From Herminiimonas contaminans (GTDB lineage: Bacteria; Pseudomonadota; Gammaproteobacteria; Burkholderiales; Burkholderiaceae_D), in the NCBI RefSeq assembly GCF_015645465.1, contig NZ_JADOEL010000002.1, positions 124,001 to 188,000 on the forward strand: a stretch of 64,000 nt of DNA. The letters are read 5' to 3'. The notes beneath the pieces are model-generated. The model worked only from the letters and a program-made list of their open reading frames with translations, made no database searches and was not told where the DNA came from. Every line of letters starts with the position of its first letter. Position 1 is the first letter of the stretch. The position numbers were made by a program, and so were the translations under genes. This document shows, in pieces, positions 1 through 10,585 of the stretch.

Positions 1-170
1 TCATCACCTGACTCTGCCGCCAGTTCACTTTCAGCCGAAGCATCCAGCCCGGGCTCGCATATGCGCACCGTGTAATCCCATAGCTGGGGCGGATCTTCTT
101 TGCGCAACGCGGTGACATGCACTTCCAATCCTTGGTACAACTCGGTACTCCAGTTCTGCTGCTTTTCCAT
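1..170 (-). CDS. hypothetical protein, N-terminal part only (runs off the window)
   Basis: Open frame on the minus strand starting with ATG at 170 and still open at position 1, so only about 56 N-terminal residues are visible. A gggag Shine-Dalgarno-like stretch lies just upstream of the start. The visible protein begins MEKQQNWSTELYQGLEVHV and is acidic towards the cut end. I do not recognise a domain. It starts 33 nt after the stop of the small proline-rich ORF on the same strand, so the two may be cotranscribed. Confidence 0.55.
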   Translation of the reverse strand, partial: MEKQQNWSTELYQGLEVHVTALRKEDPPQLWDYTVRICEPGLDASAESELAAESGD

Positions 171-202
171 ATGCACTCCCTGGGGTTGAATACAGCGTGT
201 GA

Positions 203-412
203 TTAGTGACAGCTATTAGCGTTTGCCTTGCGTGTGGGCTTAGGGTCATCAATCTCGGGATTCGGAGAAGGTACCGGATCTTCCTGCGGCACAGGATGCT
301 CACCCGGCAACGGATCTTCTATCGGCTCCGGTACTGGTGCGGTATGTGCCGACAGAGGAATATGCAATGAAGATGCGCTGCGACGATGACAGCTGGCGAT
401 CAGATTAAGCAT
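203..412 (-). CDS. small proline-rich hypothetical protein (69 aa)
   Basis: The ATG at 412 is preceded at 8 nt by an aaagga ribosome-binding site; an upstream in-frame ATG at 421 sits directly against that site and is less likely. The N-terminus MLNLIASCHRR could be a short hydrophobic or degenerate signal segment. The middle is a low-complexity Pro/Glu/Asp tract made of repeated PVP-x-x-DP units (for example QEDPVPSPNPEIDDP), and the tail is basic. No family recognised. The good RBS and biased composition argue for a real gene, but the function is unknown. Confidence 0.5.
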   Translation of the reverse strand: MLNLIASCHRRSASSLHIPLSAHTAPVPEPIEDPLPGEHPVPQEDPVPSPNPEIDDPKPTRKANANSCH

Positions 413-600
413 GAGATGCATCCTTTACGGTTAGGCTGATGAAATGCGTTCATGCACGTTGGAACAACAAGAGAACCATAAGATCCCCTGATCGGAATAT
501 TGTGCAAAAAACGTAAGAACTAGCGTTGAAACGCAGAACCAGATGCGGGAAGAATTGCTGCAGACATTCCACTGAACAGTAGAAAGATAATAGACGAAAA

Positions 601-628
601 AAAGGACTAGCGATTAGGCTAGTCCTTT
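601..628 (-). terminator. intrinsic terminator after tRNA-Pro
   Basis: Perfect 10-bp inverted repeat aaaggactag (601-610) / ctagtccttt (619-628) with an 8-nt loop. On the minus strand the second arm runs into a T-tract (TTTTTTT). It lies just downstream of the tRNA on that strand, so it is a rho-independent terminator for the tRNA transcript. Confidence 0.85.
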
Positions 629-634
629 AAATTC

Positions 635-711
635 TGGTCGGAGTACAAGGATTCGAACCTTGGACCCCCTGGTCCCAAACCAGGTGCGCTACCGGGCTGC
701 GCTACACTCCG
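635..711 (-). tRNA. tRNA-Pro (anticodon UGG)
   Basis: Read on the minus strand the sequence begins CGGAGTG and ends with the matching acceptor strand, discriminator A and an encoded CCA (635-637). The anticodon loop reads TTTGGGA with anticodon TGG flanked by a CCTGG/CCAGG stem, and the T-arm contains GGTTCGAATCC. Length is 77 nt with CCA. It lies downstream of glmM on the same strand and is followed by a clear terminator. Confidence 0.95.
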
Positions 712-786
712 AAAGAAAGAGATTATATTGAATGTTCTGGAATCGGTCAATATCTAAAATGCTTTTACTTCAATAATTTTATAAAT

Positions 787-2124
787 TTATTCAGTCAGCT
801 TGGCGGCGATCCGTCGTGCCATTTTATCAGCGACATCCGCTTCTTTGGCCTCCACCATTACACGGATTAAAGGCTCGGTGCCGGAGGCACGTATCAGCAC
901 CCTGCCCTTGTCGCCCAACTCGGCTTCGACTACTTCTTTTTCTGCCAATAATTCCTTGTTTTTCTTCCAGTCAAAACCGGGCGCGACTTTCACATTAATC
1001 AAGGTTTGCGGGAACATCTCAATGTCTTGCGTCAACTGCGCCAGGCTCAGTCCGCTACGCTTCAATGCCGACAGAATTTGCAACGCAGAAATAATGCCAT
1101 CACCGGTAGTATGTTTATCCAGGCACAACATATGTCCCGAACCTTCGCCCCCAACCTGCCAGCCACGTTCACGCAAGGTTTCCAGTACATAGCGATCGCC
1201 GACGTTTGCACGTGCAAATCCTATACCCATTTCCTTGAACGCAACTTCGAGCGCCATATTTGTCATCAAGGTACCGACTGCACCTTCAATCGGACGCACC
1301 CGCATGCGATCCTTGACCATGATGTATAAGAGCTCGTCGCCGTTATAAATGCGACCTGCTGCATCCACCACCAGCAAACGATCAGCATCACCATCCAAGG
1401 CGATACCAAGATGCGCCTGATTCGCACGCACTGCTTCGACCAGTGCTTCCGGCGCAGTTGCACCATAGCCTTCATTGATATTAAAGCCGTTAGGCTGGTT
1501 ACCTATCGCAATGACTTCAGCGCCCAGCTCGTGAAACACATCAGGTGCAATATGGTAAGCCGCCCCGTGCGCGCAATCGACGACCAGCTTGGTGCCGCGC
1601 AAATCCAGCTCATGCGGGAAAGTGCTTTTGCAGAATTCGATGTAACGTCCGCGTGCATCTTCCAGACGCTTCGCACGCCCCAGTTTTTCAGAGGCGACAC
1701 AAGACATAGGCTCGTTCAGTGCCGCTTCAATTTCCAGCTCTATCGCATCCGGTAATTTGTTACCCGATGCAGAGAAGAATTTGATGCCGTTATCTTCGTA
1801 TGGATTATGAGAAGCAGAAATCACTACACCAGCGGACAAACGCAAGGCGCGAGTCAGGTAAGCAATCGCCGGTGTCGGCATAGGGCCGGCCAGCATCACA
1901 TCGACGCCAGCAGCGGAAAAACCTGCTTCCAGTGCGGCTTCCAGCATGTAGCCGGAGATACGCGTGTCTTTGCCGATCAGTACTACCGGGCGGCTGGTCT
2001 TGGTACGTGACTTGGTCAGCACGGTACCGGCCGCATAGCCAAGGCGCATGACGAAATCAGGGGTGATTGGGGAAGTACCTACTTTGCCGCGCACGCCATC
2101 GGTGCCGAAATATTGTCGTTTCAT
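787..2124 (-). CDS. glmM: phosphoglucosamine mutase GlmM
   Basis: Converts glucosamine-6-phosphate to glucosamine-1-phosphate on the way to UDP-GlcNAc, the precursor of peptidoglycan and LPS and of the UDP-GlcNAc-derived sugars made later in this window. At 445 aa it is full length. The phosphoserine loop ISASHNP is at about residues 102-108 (catalytic Ser about 105), the metal loop DGDADR at about 244-249, and a C-terminal phosphate-binding [12 protein letters not shown] segment is present. It starts with ATG 29 nt after the folP stop on the same strand, in the standard ftsH-folP-glmM order. Confidence 0.97.
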   Translation of the reverse strand: MKRQYFGTDGVRGKVGTSPITPDFVMRLGYAAGTVLTKSRTKTSRPVVLIGKDTRISGYMLEAALEAGFSAAGVDVMLAGPMPTPAIAYLTRALRLSAGVVISASHNPYEDNGIKFFSASGNKLPDAIELEIEAALNEPMSCVASEKLGRAKRLEDARGRYIEFCKSTFPHELDLRGTKLVVDCAHGAAYHIAPDVFHELGAEVIAIGNQPNGFNINEGYGATAPEALVEAVRANQAHLGIALDGDADRLLVVDAAGRIYNGDELLYIMVKDRMRVRPIEGAVGTLMTNMALEVAFKEMGIGFARANVGDRYVLETLRERGWQVGGEGSGHMLCLDKHTTGDGIISALQILSALKRSGLSLAQLTQDIEMFPQTLINVKVAPGFDWKKNKELLAEKEVVEAELGDKGRVLIRASGTEPLIRVMVEAKEADVADKMARRIAAKLTE

Positions 2125-2152
2125 TGTTGTTCTTTTTAAGTTTTGTGTTTAA

Positions 2153-2989
2153 TCAGGATACTGCATGCCAAACCCGCAACGCGTCTACTGTTTCTGCCAC
2201 ATCATGCACACGTACAATACGTGCGCCGTGCGCAACAGCTGCTAACGCTCCGGCTAAGCTGCCGGCCAGGCGTTGCTCGATTGGTCGGTCCGTCAGTGCA
2301 CCTATCATTGTTTTACGCGATAAACCAATTAGCATCGGCGCTTGCAGGAATGCCTGCATTTGCCTGGTATTTTTCAACAATGCGATATTGTGCGCAAGCG
2401 TTTTCCCAAAACCCAGGCCCGGATCTATGCATATGCGCTCGCGGTCAATACCGGCTTGTTCCATCTGACCGATACGCTCACGTAAAAATTCCCCGACCTC
2501 AGCAACGACATCATCATATTCTGGTTGCAGCTGCATACTTTGCGGATCATTTTGCATATGCATGACGCACAAGGCGCAGTCTGCATCTGCGACTGCCTGC
2601 AAGGCACCCGGCGCACGGAAACCATTGATGTCATTGATCATATCGGCACCCGCCGCAATGGTTTCGCGCATCACTTCCGGCTTATACGTATCTATCGACA
2701 AGGGCTTGCCGCAATCGCGCAAGGCGTAGACCAGAGGCATGACACGATCCAGTTCATCCTTCAGGGAAACCGCGAGTGAGCCGGGACGGCTGGATTCACC
2801 GCCAATATCGATGATGTCCACACCTGCGGCGATCATTTCTTCTGCGTGCGACAAGGCCGTATCCAGCATATGGTACTTGCCGCCATCAGAGAATGAATCA
2901 GGCGTGATATTGAGGATACCCATGACCAGGGGACGCGCTGCGGCGTCGACGGAAAGGCGGTAACGACCGCATTGCAGGTGAGTTTGCAT
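2153..2989 (-). CDS. folP: dihydropteroate synthase
   Basis: Condenses p-aminobenzoate with 6-hydroxymethyl-dihydropterin pyrophosphate in folate synthesis; the target of sulfonamides. The MGILNITPDSFSDGG signature is near the N-terminus, with DIGGESSRPG and the pterin-binding GFGKT segment further on. I chose ATG 2989 (278 aa). A TTG six codons upstream (3007) would give 284 aa, and neither start has a strong ribosome-binding site. It lies between ftsH and glmM on the same strand, 86 nt after ftsH, with a hairpin in that gap. Confidence 0.95.
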   Translation of the reverse strand: MQTHLQCGRYRLSVDAAARPLVMGILNITPDSFSDGGKYHMLDTALSHAEEMIAAGVDIIDIGGESSRPGSLAVSLKDELDRVMPLVYALRDCGKPLSIDTYKPEVMRETIAAGADMINDINGFRAPGALQAVADADCALCVMHMQNDPQSMQLQPEYDDVVAEVGEFLRERIGQMEQAGIDRERICIDPGLGFGKTLAHNIALLKNTRQMQAFLQAPMLIGLSRKTMIGALTDRPIEQRLAGSLAGALAAVAHGARIVRVHDVAETVDALRVWHAVS

Positions 2990-3013
2990 TGTTTTGTCTG
3001 GGTACAAATAGAA

Positions 3014-3039
3014 AGGGGTGAGGATTTCTCCCCACCCCT
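3014..3039 (-). terminator. weak hairpin between ftsH and folP
   Basis: Inverted repeat aggggtg (3014-3020) / cacccct (3033-3039) with a 12-nt loop. On the minus strand it is followed by TTTCTATTTG, a broken U-rich tract. It may be a partial terminator or attenuator reducing transcription from ftsH into folP-glmM. It is not strong enough to call a full terminator. Confidence 0.4.
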
Positions 3040-3075
3040 GTATTAAAACATGTTCGTCAGATCTGAAGTGATCTA

Positions 3076-4959
3076 TCAGGCCGGTGCAGTTGCATTCGGC
3101 GCCACATCGGTAGGATTATCCGGTGGGCTGCGTTTGACAGGAACGCCAGCTTTCGGTGGACGTGGCTCACGTCCTTCCATGATGTCGTTGATTTGATCCG
3201 AATCGATGGTTTCCCAATCCAGCAGGGTTTTCGCCATCAATTCAACCTTATCGCGATTCTCCTCGATCAGTTTGCGCGACAACGCATACTGGGTGTCCAG
3301 GATCGTGCGGATTTCAGTATCGACCTTTTGCTGTGTCGCTTCCGACACTGTCTTCGCAGACGAGCGTCCGAAGTAGGCATCTTGCTCGGTGTCTTCGTAG
3401 ACCATGGTACCCAGGCTTTCCGACATACCGTAGCGCGTCACCATCGCACGCGCCAGCTTGGTCGCACGCTCAAAGTCGTTCGAAGCACCGGTCGACATTT
3501 GATGCATAAACACTTCTTCCGCAATACGGCCACCGAACAGGATAGAGATCTCTTCCAGCATCTTGTCCTTATACATATTGACGCGATCATGCTCAGGTAA
3601 CTGCCAGGTCAGACCCAGCGCGAAACCACGCGGCATGATGGTGACTTTATGTACTGGATCAGCCTTAGGCAAGAGTTTGGCAACCACTGCGTGACCGGAC
3701 TCATGGTAAGCAGTATTGCGACGCTCTTCTTCACGCATGACAGCCGACTTACGCTCAGGGCCCATCACGATCTTGTCTTTGGCATCCTCGAAGTCCTGCA
3801 TCTCAACCAGGCGCTTGTTACGGCGTGCGGCAAACAAGGCTGCTTCGTTGACCAGGTTGGCCAGATCAGCACCGGAGAAACCAGGCGTACCACGTGCCAG
3901 GATATCTGCCTGTACATCGGTACCAATAGGTACTTTACGCATGTGGACCAGCAAGATTTGCTCACGACCACGGATGTCAGGCAAGCCAACGATCACTTGG
4001 CGATCGAAACGACCTGGGCGCAGCAAAGCTTTATCGAGTACGTCAGCACGGTTGGTTGCTGCGATCACGATCACGCCTGCGTTAGGCTCAAAGCCGTCCA
4101 TCTCAACCAGCATCTGGTTCAGCGTCTGTTCGCGCTCATCGTTACCACCACCCATACCGGCACCACGATGGCGACCAACTGCGTCGATCTCATCGATGAA
4201 GATGATGCAAGGTGCGTGTTTCTTCGCGTTGTCGAACATGTCGCGTACACGGGATGCACCGACACCGACGAACATTTCAACAAAGTCCGAACCGGAAATC
4301 GTGAAGAACGGTACTTTTGCTTCGCCTGCAATCGCACGCGCCAGCAAGGTTTTACCGGTACCTGGAGGACCAACCATCAAGACGCCGCGCGGGATACGAC
4401 CGCCCAGTTTCTGGAAGCGGGTAGGATCACGCAGGAAGTCGACCAGCTCGCCGACTTCTTCTTTCGCTTCATCGCAACCTGCGACGTCAGCGAAAGTGAC
4501 CGGGTTGTTGGTGTCATCCAGCATGCGTGCCTTCGACTTGCCGAACGAGAATGCCCCGCCCTTGCCGCCGCCCTGCATTTGACGCATGAAGAAGATCCAG
4601 ACGCCGATCAGCAACAGCATCGGGAACCAGGATATGAATACTTGGGAAAGGAAAGATTGCTCTTCCGGTTGTTTAACGTCGAATTTCACGCCGTTATTGA
4701 CCAGATCGCCAACCAGGCCGCGATCCAGATAGGTAATCGCGGATTTAATTTTTTTGCCGTCGGTCGTAGTCGCAACGATGCTGCGATCTTCGATCGTCGC
4801 TTCCTTGATGCGCTTACTTCTTACTTCGTCCAGGAAATCCGAGTAGGCGATCGCCGTGGCTGAGCCCGACGCACTGCGGCCGTCGAACTGTTTGAACACG
4901 GTGAAAAGCACCATCCCGATGACCACCCATATGGCGGCCTTGGAAAACATATTGTTCAC
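3076..4959 (-). CDS. ftsH: ATP-dependent zinc metalloprotease FtsH
   Basis: Membrane-anchored AAA+ protease that degrades misfolded membrane proteins and regulatory targets. There are two N-terminal membrane segments (about residues 5-23 and 107-126) around a periplasmic loop. The AAA domain has Walker A GPPGTGKT (197-204) and Walker B IIFIDE (252-257), followed by the second region of homology. The zinc-binding HESGH is at 419-423. Length 627 aa is normal, and the C-terminus is a proline-rich tail. It follows rlmE on the same strand, 138 nt apart, the usual proteobacterial pairing. Confidence 0.98.
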   Translation of the reverse strand: MNNMFSKAAIWVVIGMVLFTVFKQFDGRSASGSATAIAYSDFLDEVRSKRIKEATIEDRSIVATTTDGKKIKSAITYLDRGLVGDLVNNGVKFDVKQPEEQSFLSQVFISWFPMLLLIGVWIFFMRQMQGGGKGGAFSFGKSKARMLDDTNNPVTFADVAGCDEAKEEVGELVDFLRDPTRFQKLGGRIPRGVLMVGPPGTGKTLLARAIAGEAKVPFFTISGSDFVEMFVGVGASRVRDMFDNAKKHAPCIIFIDEIDAVGRHRGAGMGGGNDEREQTLNQMLVEMDGFEPNAGVIVIAATNRADVLDKALLRPGRFDRQVIVGLPDIRGREQILLVHMRKVPIGTDVQADILARGTPGFSGADLANLVNEAALFAARRNKRLVEMQDFEDAKDKIVMGPERKSAVMREEERRNTAYHESGHAVVAKLLPKADPVHKVTIMPRGFALGLTWQLPEHDRVNMYKDKMLEEISILFGGRIAEEVFMHQMSTGASNDFERATKLARAMVTRYGMSESLGTMVYEDTEQDAYFGRSSAKTVSEATQQKVDTEIRTILDTQYALSRKLIEENRDKVELMAKTLLDWETIDSDQINDIMEGREPRPPKAGVPVKRSPPDNPTDVAPNATAPA

Positions 4960-5097
4960 TAAAACTCCTTGGACACAGAACGCGTCTTTTTTACTAAAAA
5001 TGTAATTTCGATTCTACTCGTAATACTCAAGGCTTGCAGTATCGAATATCAGGCTAAAAACGGCATTAACAAGGGTCAATTCAGAGTTAATTACGCA

Positions 5098-5742
5098 TTA
5101 AAGCGGATTTTTTAAGGTTTTCCCAAGTAAAAATATCTCAGACGATTTGTCGCGGCTGGCTTTGGGCTTCTTTTGTACGACCGTTTTGAATTCGTCCCTG
5201 AATTTTTCCACTATATAGCTATATCCGGAACCATTAAAGCACTTTACGAGCAAGGAGCCTGAAGGTTTCATGTGATGTTGCGCAAAATCAATTGCCAAAT
5301 CGATCAGATCGATCATGCGCGCAGCATCAGCCACGGCGATACCTGACAAATTGGGTGCCATATCCGATATCACAAGATCAGCCTTGCGGCCCTGCAGTAC
5401 CTGCTCCAGCTGGTCCAGCACTTCCTGTTCGCGGAAGTCACCTTGTATAAAATGCACGTCGGCTATCGGCTCCATCGGCAACATGTCCAAACCGATAATC
5501 GTGCCGTTAATACCACCGCCGACGCTGCCCGATAGCTTATTGCGCACGTATTGCGACCAGCTGCCCGGTGTTGCCCCCAGATCAACAATCACCTGCCCCG
5601 GCTTGATCAACTTCTCGGTTTCATCTATCTCTTTGAGCTTGTAGACCGCACGGGCGCGATAGCCTTCTTTCTGCGCCAGCTTCACATACGGGTCGTTAAT
5701 ATGGTCATGCAGCCAGTTTTTGTTTAATTTCTTCTTTGCCAT
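5098..5742 (-). CDS. rlmE: 23S rRNA (uridine-2552-2'-O)-methyltransferase RlmE (RrmJ/FtsJ)
   Basis: SAM-dependent 2'-O-methyltransferase of the 23S rRNA A-loop. The SAM motif [13 protein letters not shown] is present, with the catalytic Asp in SDMAPN and the later Lys in LLVKCF typical of the K-D-K-E family. Length 214 aa matches the family. It is divergent from the yhbY-like gene across a short intergenic region and lies upstream of ftsH on the same strand. Confidence 0.96.
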   Translation of the reverse strand: MAKKKLNKNWLHDHINDPYVKLAQKEGYRARAVYKLKEIDETEKLIKPGQVIVDLGATPGSWSQYVRNKLSGSVGGGINGTIIGLDMLPMEPIADVHFIQGDFREQEVLDQLEQVLQGRKADLVISDMAPNLSGIAVADAARMIDLIDLAIDFAQHHMKPSGSLLVKCFNGSGYSYIVEKFRDEFKTVVQKKPKASRDKSSEIFLLGKTLKNPL

Positions 5743-5838
5743 TCGCGTAGAATACTAGTTTTAAATACTGTGGGACAAAGTTTGTCAGGTTCGCGCTGCG
5801 TGCCGAAGCAATCCTGCCCCCGAACACCATCACAATTT

Positions 5839-6309
5839 ATGTTGAAACTTACACCGGCCGAGCGCAGTTCCTTACGCGCTGAAGCGCATGCTCTCAGCCC
5901 TGTCGTCATTATCGGGGAAGCCGGCTTGACGCCAGGCGTACTCAAGGAAATCGACGCCAGCCTCAATTCCCATGGTTTGATCAAAGTACGCGTATTCGGC
6001 GATGACCGCGAAGCACGTGTCACTATCTACGACACCATCTGCGAAAAACTCGATGCTGCGCCTGTACAGCACATCGGTAAATTGCTGGTTGTTTATCGCC
6101 CGAAAAAAGAAGCGGTAAAAGCACCGAGCGAAACCCGCGGCCGTGGCATGCGTGAAGTCACCATCGTCAAACCGAGTCCTAGCGGCACCAAACGTCCGAC
6201 CGTGACTAAAGTAATGGTCAAGGGAAATGAGCGTGTCACCCAGGGTGGCTCGATCAAACGCGCCAAGCCGCGTCAAACCAGCCCAAAGAAATCGTCACTC
6301 GGACGATAA
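5839..6309 (+). CDS. YhbY-like (CRM domain) RNA-binding protein with basic tail
   Basis: The CRS1/YhbY (CRM) domain occupies the first ~97 residues (LTPAERSSLRAEAH start, IGEAGLTPGV loop with the GxxG-type turn). In E. coli YhbY associates with pre-50S ribosomal particles. I chose ATG 5839 because it starts exactly at the family N-terminus; a GTG at 5770 would add 23 residues unlike the family. The protein is 156 aa, with about 60 extra C-terminal residues that are Lys/Arg/Pro/Ser-rich and probably disordered. Divergent from rlmE, and convergent with the DUF4149 gene 10 nt away. Confidence 0.88.
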   Translation: MLKLTPAERSSLRAEAHALSPVVIIGEAGLTPGVLKEIDASLNSHGLIKVRVFGDDREARVTIYDTICEKLDAAPVQHIGKLLVVYRPKKEAVKAPSETRGRGMREVTIVKPSPSGTKRPTVTKVMVKGNERVTQGGSIKRAKPRQTSPKKSSLGR

Positions 6310-6319
6310 TCTCCCCTAC

Positions 6320-6781
6320 TCAGCGCAGCTTGAGTATCAGTGCAGCGCCTAACAGGCTCTGCACTATATAAAACCCGGTTGAAACAGCATGCAGGATGCC
6401 GAATTGCTTACGCACGTCGGCCAGTGCAGCAATATTGCTGTCCGCTACGCTATGCAATACCAGGCGTAGCTCAGCCATTTGCGGTTGCAATGCAAAGTAA
6501 CCGATCAGCGTACATGCAACCATGCCTGCGATCAGGTAGTAATTGATCTTCGCAGGCTGGGCTTGCGCACCGCGACCGGCCTGGAACAACAAAGCCAGCA
6601 GTGCCGCTGCACAAAACAGCGACAACCACGCGACGATATTGAACAGGCTACCGGCGATGGTGCCTGCCAGCGCACGATCACTCAGGGTGGAAAACAGGGT
6701 TGGTGCGACCACAAAGCCCACCGCCCACAGGGTTCCCACCCAGAAGGTTGCTATCAGCAATCGTACGCGTGTGAGGAACAT
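6320..6781 (-). CDS. DUF4149 integral membrane protein
   Basis: A 153-aa hydrophobic protein with about four membrane segments (about residues 8-30, 45-68, 80-100 and 130-150). The N-terminal FWVGTLWAVGFVVAPTLF pattern is typical of DUF4149 (TMEM205-like) proteins found beside greA in betaproteobacteria. Its ATG overlaps the greA TGA (ATGA), so translation is coupled to greA. Function unknown. Confidence 0.8.
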   Translation of the reverse strand: MFLTRVRLLIATFWVGTLWAVGFVVAPTLFSTLSDRALAGTIAGSLFNIVAWLSLFCAAALLALLFQAGRGAQAQPAKINYYLIAGMVACTLIGYFALQPQMAELRLVLHSVADSNIAALADVRKQFGILHAVSTGFYIVQSLLGAALILKLR

Positions 6782-7254
6782 CAGATGTAGCGTACTTGCA
6801 GGATTTCGTATTCACGCAGACCGGCCGGTGCTTCCACCGCGACGATATCGCCTGCGTATTTACCTATCATCGCACGCGCGATAGGCGACGTAATCGATAC
6901 TTTCTTTTCCTTCAGATCAGCTTCATCGATACCAACGATCTGGTACGTCACTTTTTCGCCGTTTTCCAGATCTTCCAGATCCACGGTCGAGGCAAACACC
7001 ACGCGGCCTTCTGCTTCCAGTGTGGTCGGGTCGATGATTTGCGAAGTACCCAGTTTGCCTTCGAGATCAGCGATACGACCTTCGATAAAGCTTTGTTTCT
7101 CTTTCGCCGCATCGTAGTCGGCGTTTTCCGACAGGTCACCTTGTGCACGTGCTTCAGCAATAGCATTAATGACCCATGGGCGTTCTTTTGTTTTCAAACG
7201 GTGCAGCTCTTCTTTCAAGAGGTTTGCGCCATAGGGGGTAATTGGTGTGCTCAT
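6781..7254 (-). CDS. greA: transcription elongation factor GreA
   Basis: Stimulates RNA polymerase to cleave backtracked transcripts. The N-terminal coiled coil carries the acidic tip (AQGDLSENADYDAAKEKQ) and is followed by the C-terminal globular domain. I chose ATG 7254 (157 aa, family length about 158). Further extension would read through a hairpin-forming stretch and give a cysteine-rich N-terminus foreign to GreA. Downstream of carB, as in many betaproteobacteria, and translationally coupled to the DUF4149 gene. Confidence 0.95.
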   Translation of the reverse strand: MSTPITPYGANLLKEELHRLKTKERPWVINAIAEARAQGDLSENADYDAAKEKQSFIEGRIADLEGKLGTSQIIDPTTLEAEGRVVFASTVDLEDLENGEKVTYQIVGIDEADLKEKKVSITSPIARAMIGKYAGDIVAVEAPAGLREYEILQVRYI

Positions 7255-7277
7255 AGCTTCTATCTTCAAAAGTGGAA

Positions 7278-7334
7278 AACCACAGAGGTCGCAAAAGGCA
7301 CCGGAATCCGGCACCGCCTGTGACCTCTGTGGTT
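7278..7334 (-). terminator. long hairpin between carB and greA
   Basis: Perfect 13-bp inverted repeat aaccacagaggtc (7278-7290) / gacctctgtggtt (7322-7334). A smaller ccgg/ccgg stem lies inside the loop. On the minus strand it is followed by TTTTCC, and it lies 20 nt after the carB stop. It may be a terminator, an attenuator or an mRNA-stabilising structure. The ccacagagg arm resembles a motif I recall in dispersed intergenic repeats, which I cannot confirm here. Confidence 0.6.
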
Positions 7335-7354
7335 AGATTTTTAACGCTGTGGGC

Positions 7355-10300
7355 TTAGTGTAAGGTTTTATGCAGGCCTTGTAAATCATAGACGTGCAAC
7401 TCGTCCAGATGGGCCATGCCTTCCACTGCTGCTTCTGCGCCAGCTATCGTTGTGTAAGTTGTGACGCGTGCTGCCAGAGCGGATGTACGGATGGTACGGG
7501 AATCCACGATGGCACTACGCTTCTCTTCCACAGTGTTGATAACAAGTGCAATCTCATTGTTTTTGATCATATCGACAATATGTGGACGTCCTTCTGCCAC
7601 TTTGTTGACTGACTGCACTTCGATACCGGCCGCGCTGATAGCTGCAGCCGTACCTTTGGTCGCCACCACCGAGAAACCGATTTCAACCAGATCCTTGGCA
7701 ACCTGCACTGCACGCGGCTTGTCGCTCGCCTTGACGCTGAGGAACACTTTGCCCGAACGTGGCAGCTTGATGCTGGCGCCGAGTTGCGATTTGACAAAGG
7801 CTTCACCAAAGGTTTTGCCTACGCCCATCACCTCACCGGTCGATTTCATTTCAGGGCCGAGGATGGTGTCCACGCCTGGGAACTTGACGAACGGGAACAC
7901 AGCTTCTTTGACGCTGAAGTATTCCGGTACCACTTCGTTGATGATGCCCTGGCTGTCCAGCGACTGACCAACCATGCAGCGTGCTGCAATCTTGGCCAGT
8001 TGCAAACCGGTTGCTTTCGAAACATACGGCACGGTACGCGACGCACGTGGATTCACTTCCAGCACGAAGACGACGTCTTGTTGCTTGCCGTCGATTTCCT
8101 GCTGCTGGATCGCGAACTGCACGTTCATCAGACCCACCACGTTCAAGCCTTTGGCCATCAGCGAAGTCTGGCGTTTCAATTCATCAATGGTTGCTTGCGA
8201 CAGCGAATATGGTGGCAACGAGCAAGCCGAATCACCGGAGTGCACACCCGCTTGCTCGATATGTTCCATCACGCCGCCGATGAAAGTACGCTGACCATCG
8301 GACAGGCAATCGACGTCGACTTCAATCGCGTCGTTCAGGAAGCGATCCAGCAATACTGGCGAGTCATGCGAGACCTTGACCGCTTCACGCATATAGCGTT
8401 CGAGGTCACGTTGCTCGTGCACGATTTCCATCGCACGACCACCCAATACATACGACGGACGCACAACCAGCGGATAACCGATTTCCTGCGCCAGGCGCAA
8501 TGCATCTTCTTCGGTACGCGCAGTACGGTTAGGCGGCTGACGCAGTTTCAGGTCGTGCAGCATTTTTTGGAAACGTTCGCGATCTTCTGCGGCGTCAATC
8601 ATGTCTGGCGAGGTGCCGACGATAGGCACGCCGTTGGCCTCCAGGTCGAGCGCCAATTTCAAAGGTGTCTGACCACCGTACTGCACGATCACACCGTATG
8701 GTTTTTCCTTGTCGACGATTTCCAGCACGTCTTCCAGGGTCAGCGGTTCGAAGTACAGACGATCCGAGGTGTCGTAATCGGTAGAAACTGTTTCCGGATT
8801 ACAGTTGACCATGATGGTTTCGTAGCCGTCTTCGCGCATTGCGAGCGCAGCGTGGACGCAGCAGTAATCGAATTCAATACCCTGGCCGATACGGTTAGGA
8901 CCGCCGCCGAGGACCATGATTTTTTTCTTGTTGGTCGGCTGCGATTCGCACTCTTCTTCATAGGTCGAATACATGTATGCGGTGTTGGTAGCAAATTCAC
9001 CGGCGCAGGTATCAACGCGTTTGTAGACAGGACGAATATTCAGCGCGCGACGCTGTTCGCGTACTTCCTTGTCGGTCGTTTTCAGCAATTTAGCCAGGCG
9101 GCGATCCGCGAAACCTTTTTGCTTCAGCTTGAACAATGTGTCTTTGTCGATCGCGCTCAGGGTCTGGGTTTCCAGCCACAGTTCGATATCAACGATTTCC
9201 TTGATTTGTGCGAGGAACCACGGATCGATGTGCGTCAATGCATGCACTTCGTCCAGCGAGAAACCTTGAGCAAACGCATCGCCGACGTACCAGATACGTT
9301 CCGGACCTGGCTCGCCCAGTTCTTCTTCGATGGTTTCGCGGTCGGTGGTTTTTTCATTCATGCCATCGACGCCCACTTCCAGGCCGCGCAAGGCTTTCTG
9401 GAAGGATTCCTGGAAGGTACGGCCGATCGCCATGACTTCGCCTACCGACTTCATTTGCGTGGTCAGATGGCTATCCGCTTGCGGGAATTTTTCGAATGCG
9501 AAACGTGGAATCTTGGTGACGACATAATCAATCGATGGCTCGAACGAAGCCGGGGTCGCGCCGCCGGTAATTTCGTTGCGCAACTCATCCAGTGTGAAGC
9601 CGACTGCCAGCTTGGCTGCGATCTTCGCAATCGGGAAACCGGTTGCTTTCGATGCCAGTGCCGACGAACGCGATACGCGCGGATTCATTTCGATGACGAT
9701 CATGCGGCCATCAGCCGGATTGATCGAAAACTGCACGTTGGAACCGCCGGTATCAACACCGATTTCACGCAGCACCGCGATCGATGCATTACGCATGATC
9801 TGGTATTCCTTGTCGGTCAGCGTTTGCGCTGGCGCGACCGTGATCGAGTCACCGGTGTGCACGCCCATAGGATCCAGGTTTTCGATGGAGCAGACAATGA
9901 TGCAGTTGTCGGCCTTGTCGCGCACGACTTCCATCTCAAATTCTTTCCAGCCGATCAGCGATTCTTCGATCAGCAATTCGCTGGTCGGCGATGCTTCCAG
10001 ACCGCGTTTGCAGATAGCTTCGAATTCTTCGGCGTTGTAGGCAATACCGCCACCACTACCACCCATCGTGAACGATGGACGAATGATGACCGGGAAGCCG
10101 AGTTCTTTTTGCACTGCCCACGACTCTTCCAGCGTGTGCGAGACACCGGAACGTGCCGAACCGAGACCGATTTTGGTCATCGCATCTTTAAACTTGGAAC
10201 GGTCTTCTGCCTTGTCGATCGCTTCTGGTGAAGCCCCGATCAGTTCGCACTTGTATTTGGTCAGTACGCCGTTGTGATGCAGGTCGAGTGCGCAGTTCAG

Positions 10301-10585
10301 CGCGGTCTGGCCGCCCATGGTCGGCAGGATCGCGTCTGGACGCTCTTTGTCGATAATGCGCTCAACGGCTTGCCAGGTGATCGGCTCGATGTAGGTTACA
10401 TCCGCCATTTCCGGGTCGGTCATGATGGTCGCAGGGTTGCTGTTGACCAGAATGACGCGATAGCCCTCTTCGCGCAATGCTTTACAAGCTTGTGCACCGG
10501 AATAATCGAATTCGCAAGCCTGGCCGATCACGATAGGACCGGCGCCAATAATCAGGATGCTTTTAATGTCGCTGCGTTTAGGCAT
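7355..10585 (-). CDS. carB: carbamoyl-phosphate synthase large subunit
   Basis: Makes carbamoyl phosphate from bicarbonate, ATP and ammonia delivered by CarA, for pyrimidine and arginine synthesis. At 1076 aa it matches the E. coli enzyme (1073). Two homologous ATP-grasp halves are visible (for example [10 protein letters not shown] and [28 protein letters not shown] and [16 protein letters not shown]). The C-terminal MGS-like allosteric domain occupies about 940-1076. Its ATG lies inside the end of carA (8-nt overlap), so the two are coupled. Confidence 0.98.
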   Translation of the reverse strand: MPKRSDIKSILIIGAGPIVIGQACEFDYSGAQACKALREEGYRVILVNSNPATIMTDPEMADVTYIEPITWQAVERIIDKERPDAILPTMGGQTALNCALDLHHNGVLTKYKCELIGASPEAIDKAEDRSKFKDAMTKIGLGSARSGVSHTLEESWAVQKELGFPVIIRPSFTMGGSGGGIAYNAEEFEAICKRGLEASPTSELLIEESLIGWKEFEMEVVRDKADNCIIVCSIENLDPMGVHTGDSITVAPAQTLTDKEYQIMRNASIAVLREIGVDTGGSNVQFSINPADGRMIVIEMNPRVSRSSALASKATGFPIAKIAAKLAVGFTLDELRNEITGGATPASFEPSIDYVVTKIPRFAFEKFPQADSHLTTQMKSVGEVMAIGRTFQESFQKALRGLEVGVDGMNEKTTDRETIEEELGEPGPERIWYVGDAFAQGFSLDEVHALTHIDPWFLAQIKEIVDIELWLETQTLSAIDKDTLFKLKQKGFADRRLAKLLKTTDKEVREQRRALNIRPVYKRVDTCAGEFATNTAYMYSTYEEECESQPTNKKKIMVLGGGPNRIGQGIEFDYCCVHAALAMREDGYETIMVNCNPETVSTDYDTSDRLYFEPLTLEDVLEIVDKEKPYGVIVQYGGQTPLKLALDLEANGVPIVGTSPDMIDAAEDRERFQKMLHDLKLRQPPNRTARTEEDALRLAQEIGYPLVVRPSYVLGGRAMEIVHEQRDLERYMREAVKVSHDSPVLLDRFLNDAIEVDVDCLSDGQRTFIGGVMEHIEQAGVHSGDSACSLPPYSLSQATIDELKRQTSLMAKGLNVVGLMNVQFAIQQQEIDGKQQDVVFVLEVNPRASRTVPYVSKATGLQLAKIAARCMVGQSLDSQGIINEVVPEYFSVKEAVFPFVKFPGVDTILGPEMKSTGEVMGVGKTFGEAFVKSQLGASIKLPRSGKVFLSVKASDKPRAVQVAKDLVEIGFSVVATKGTAAAISAAGIEVQSVNKVAEGRPHIVDMIKNNEIALVINTVEEKRSAIVDSRTIRTSALAARVTTYTTIAGAEAAVEGMAHLDELHVYDLQGLHKTLH

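Noticed and set aside
3649-4863. 404-codon open frame antisense to ftsH
   Set aside because: A shadow of ftsH; low-complexity His/Arg/Thr-rich translation without family features.
7784-10231. 815-codon open frame antisense to carB
   Set aside because: carB in the other strand is unambiguous. The antisense frame arises from its codon bias and shows no recognisable domain or RBS.
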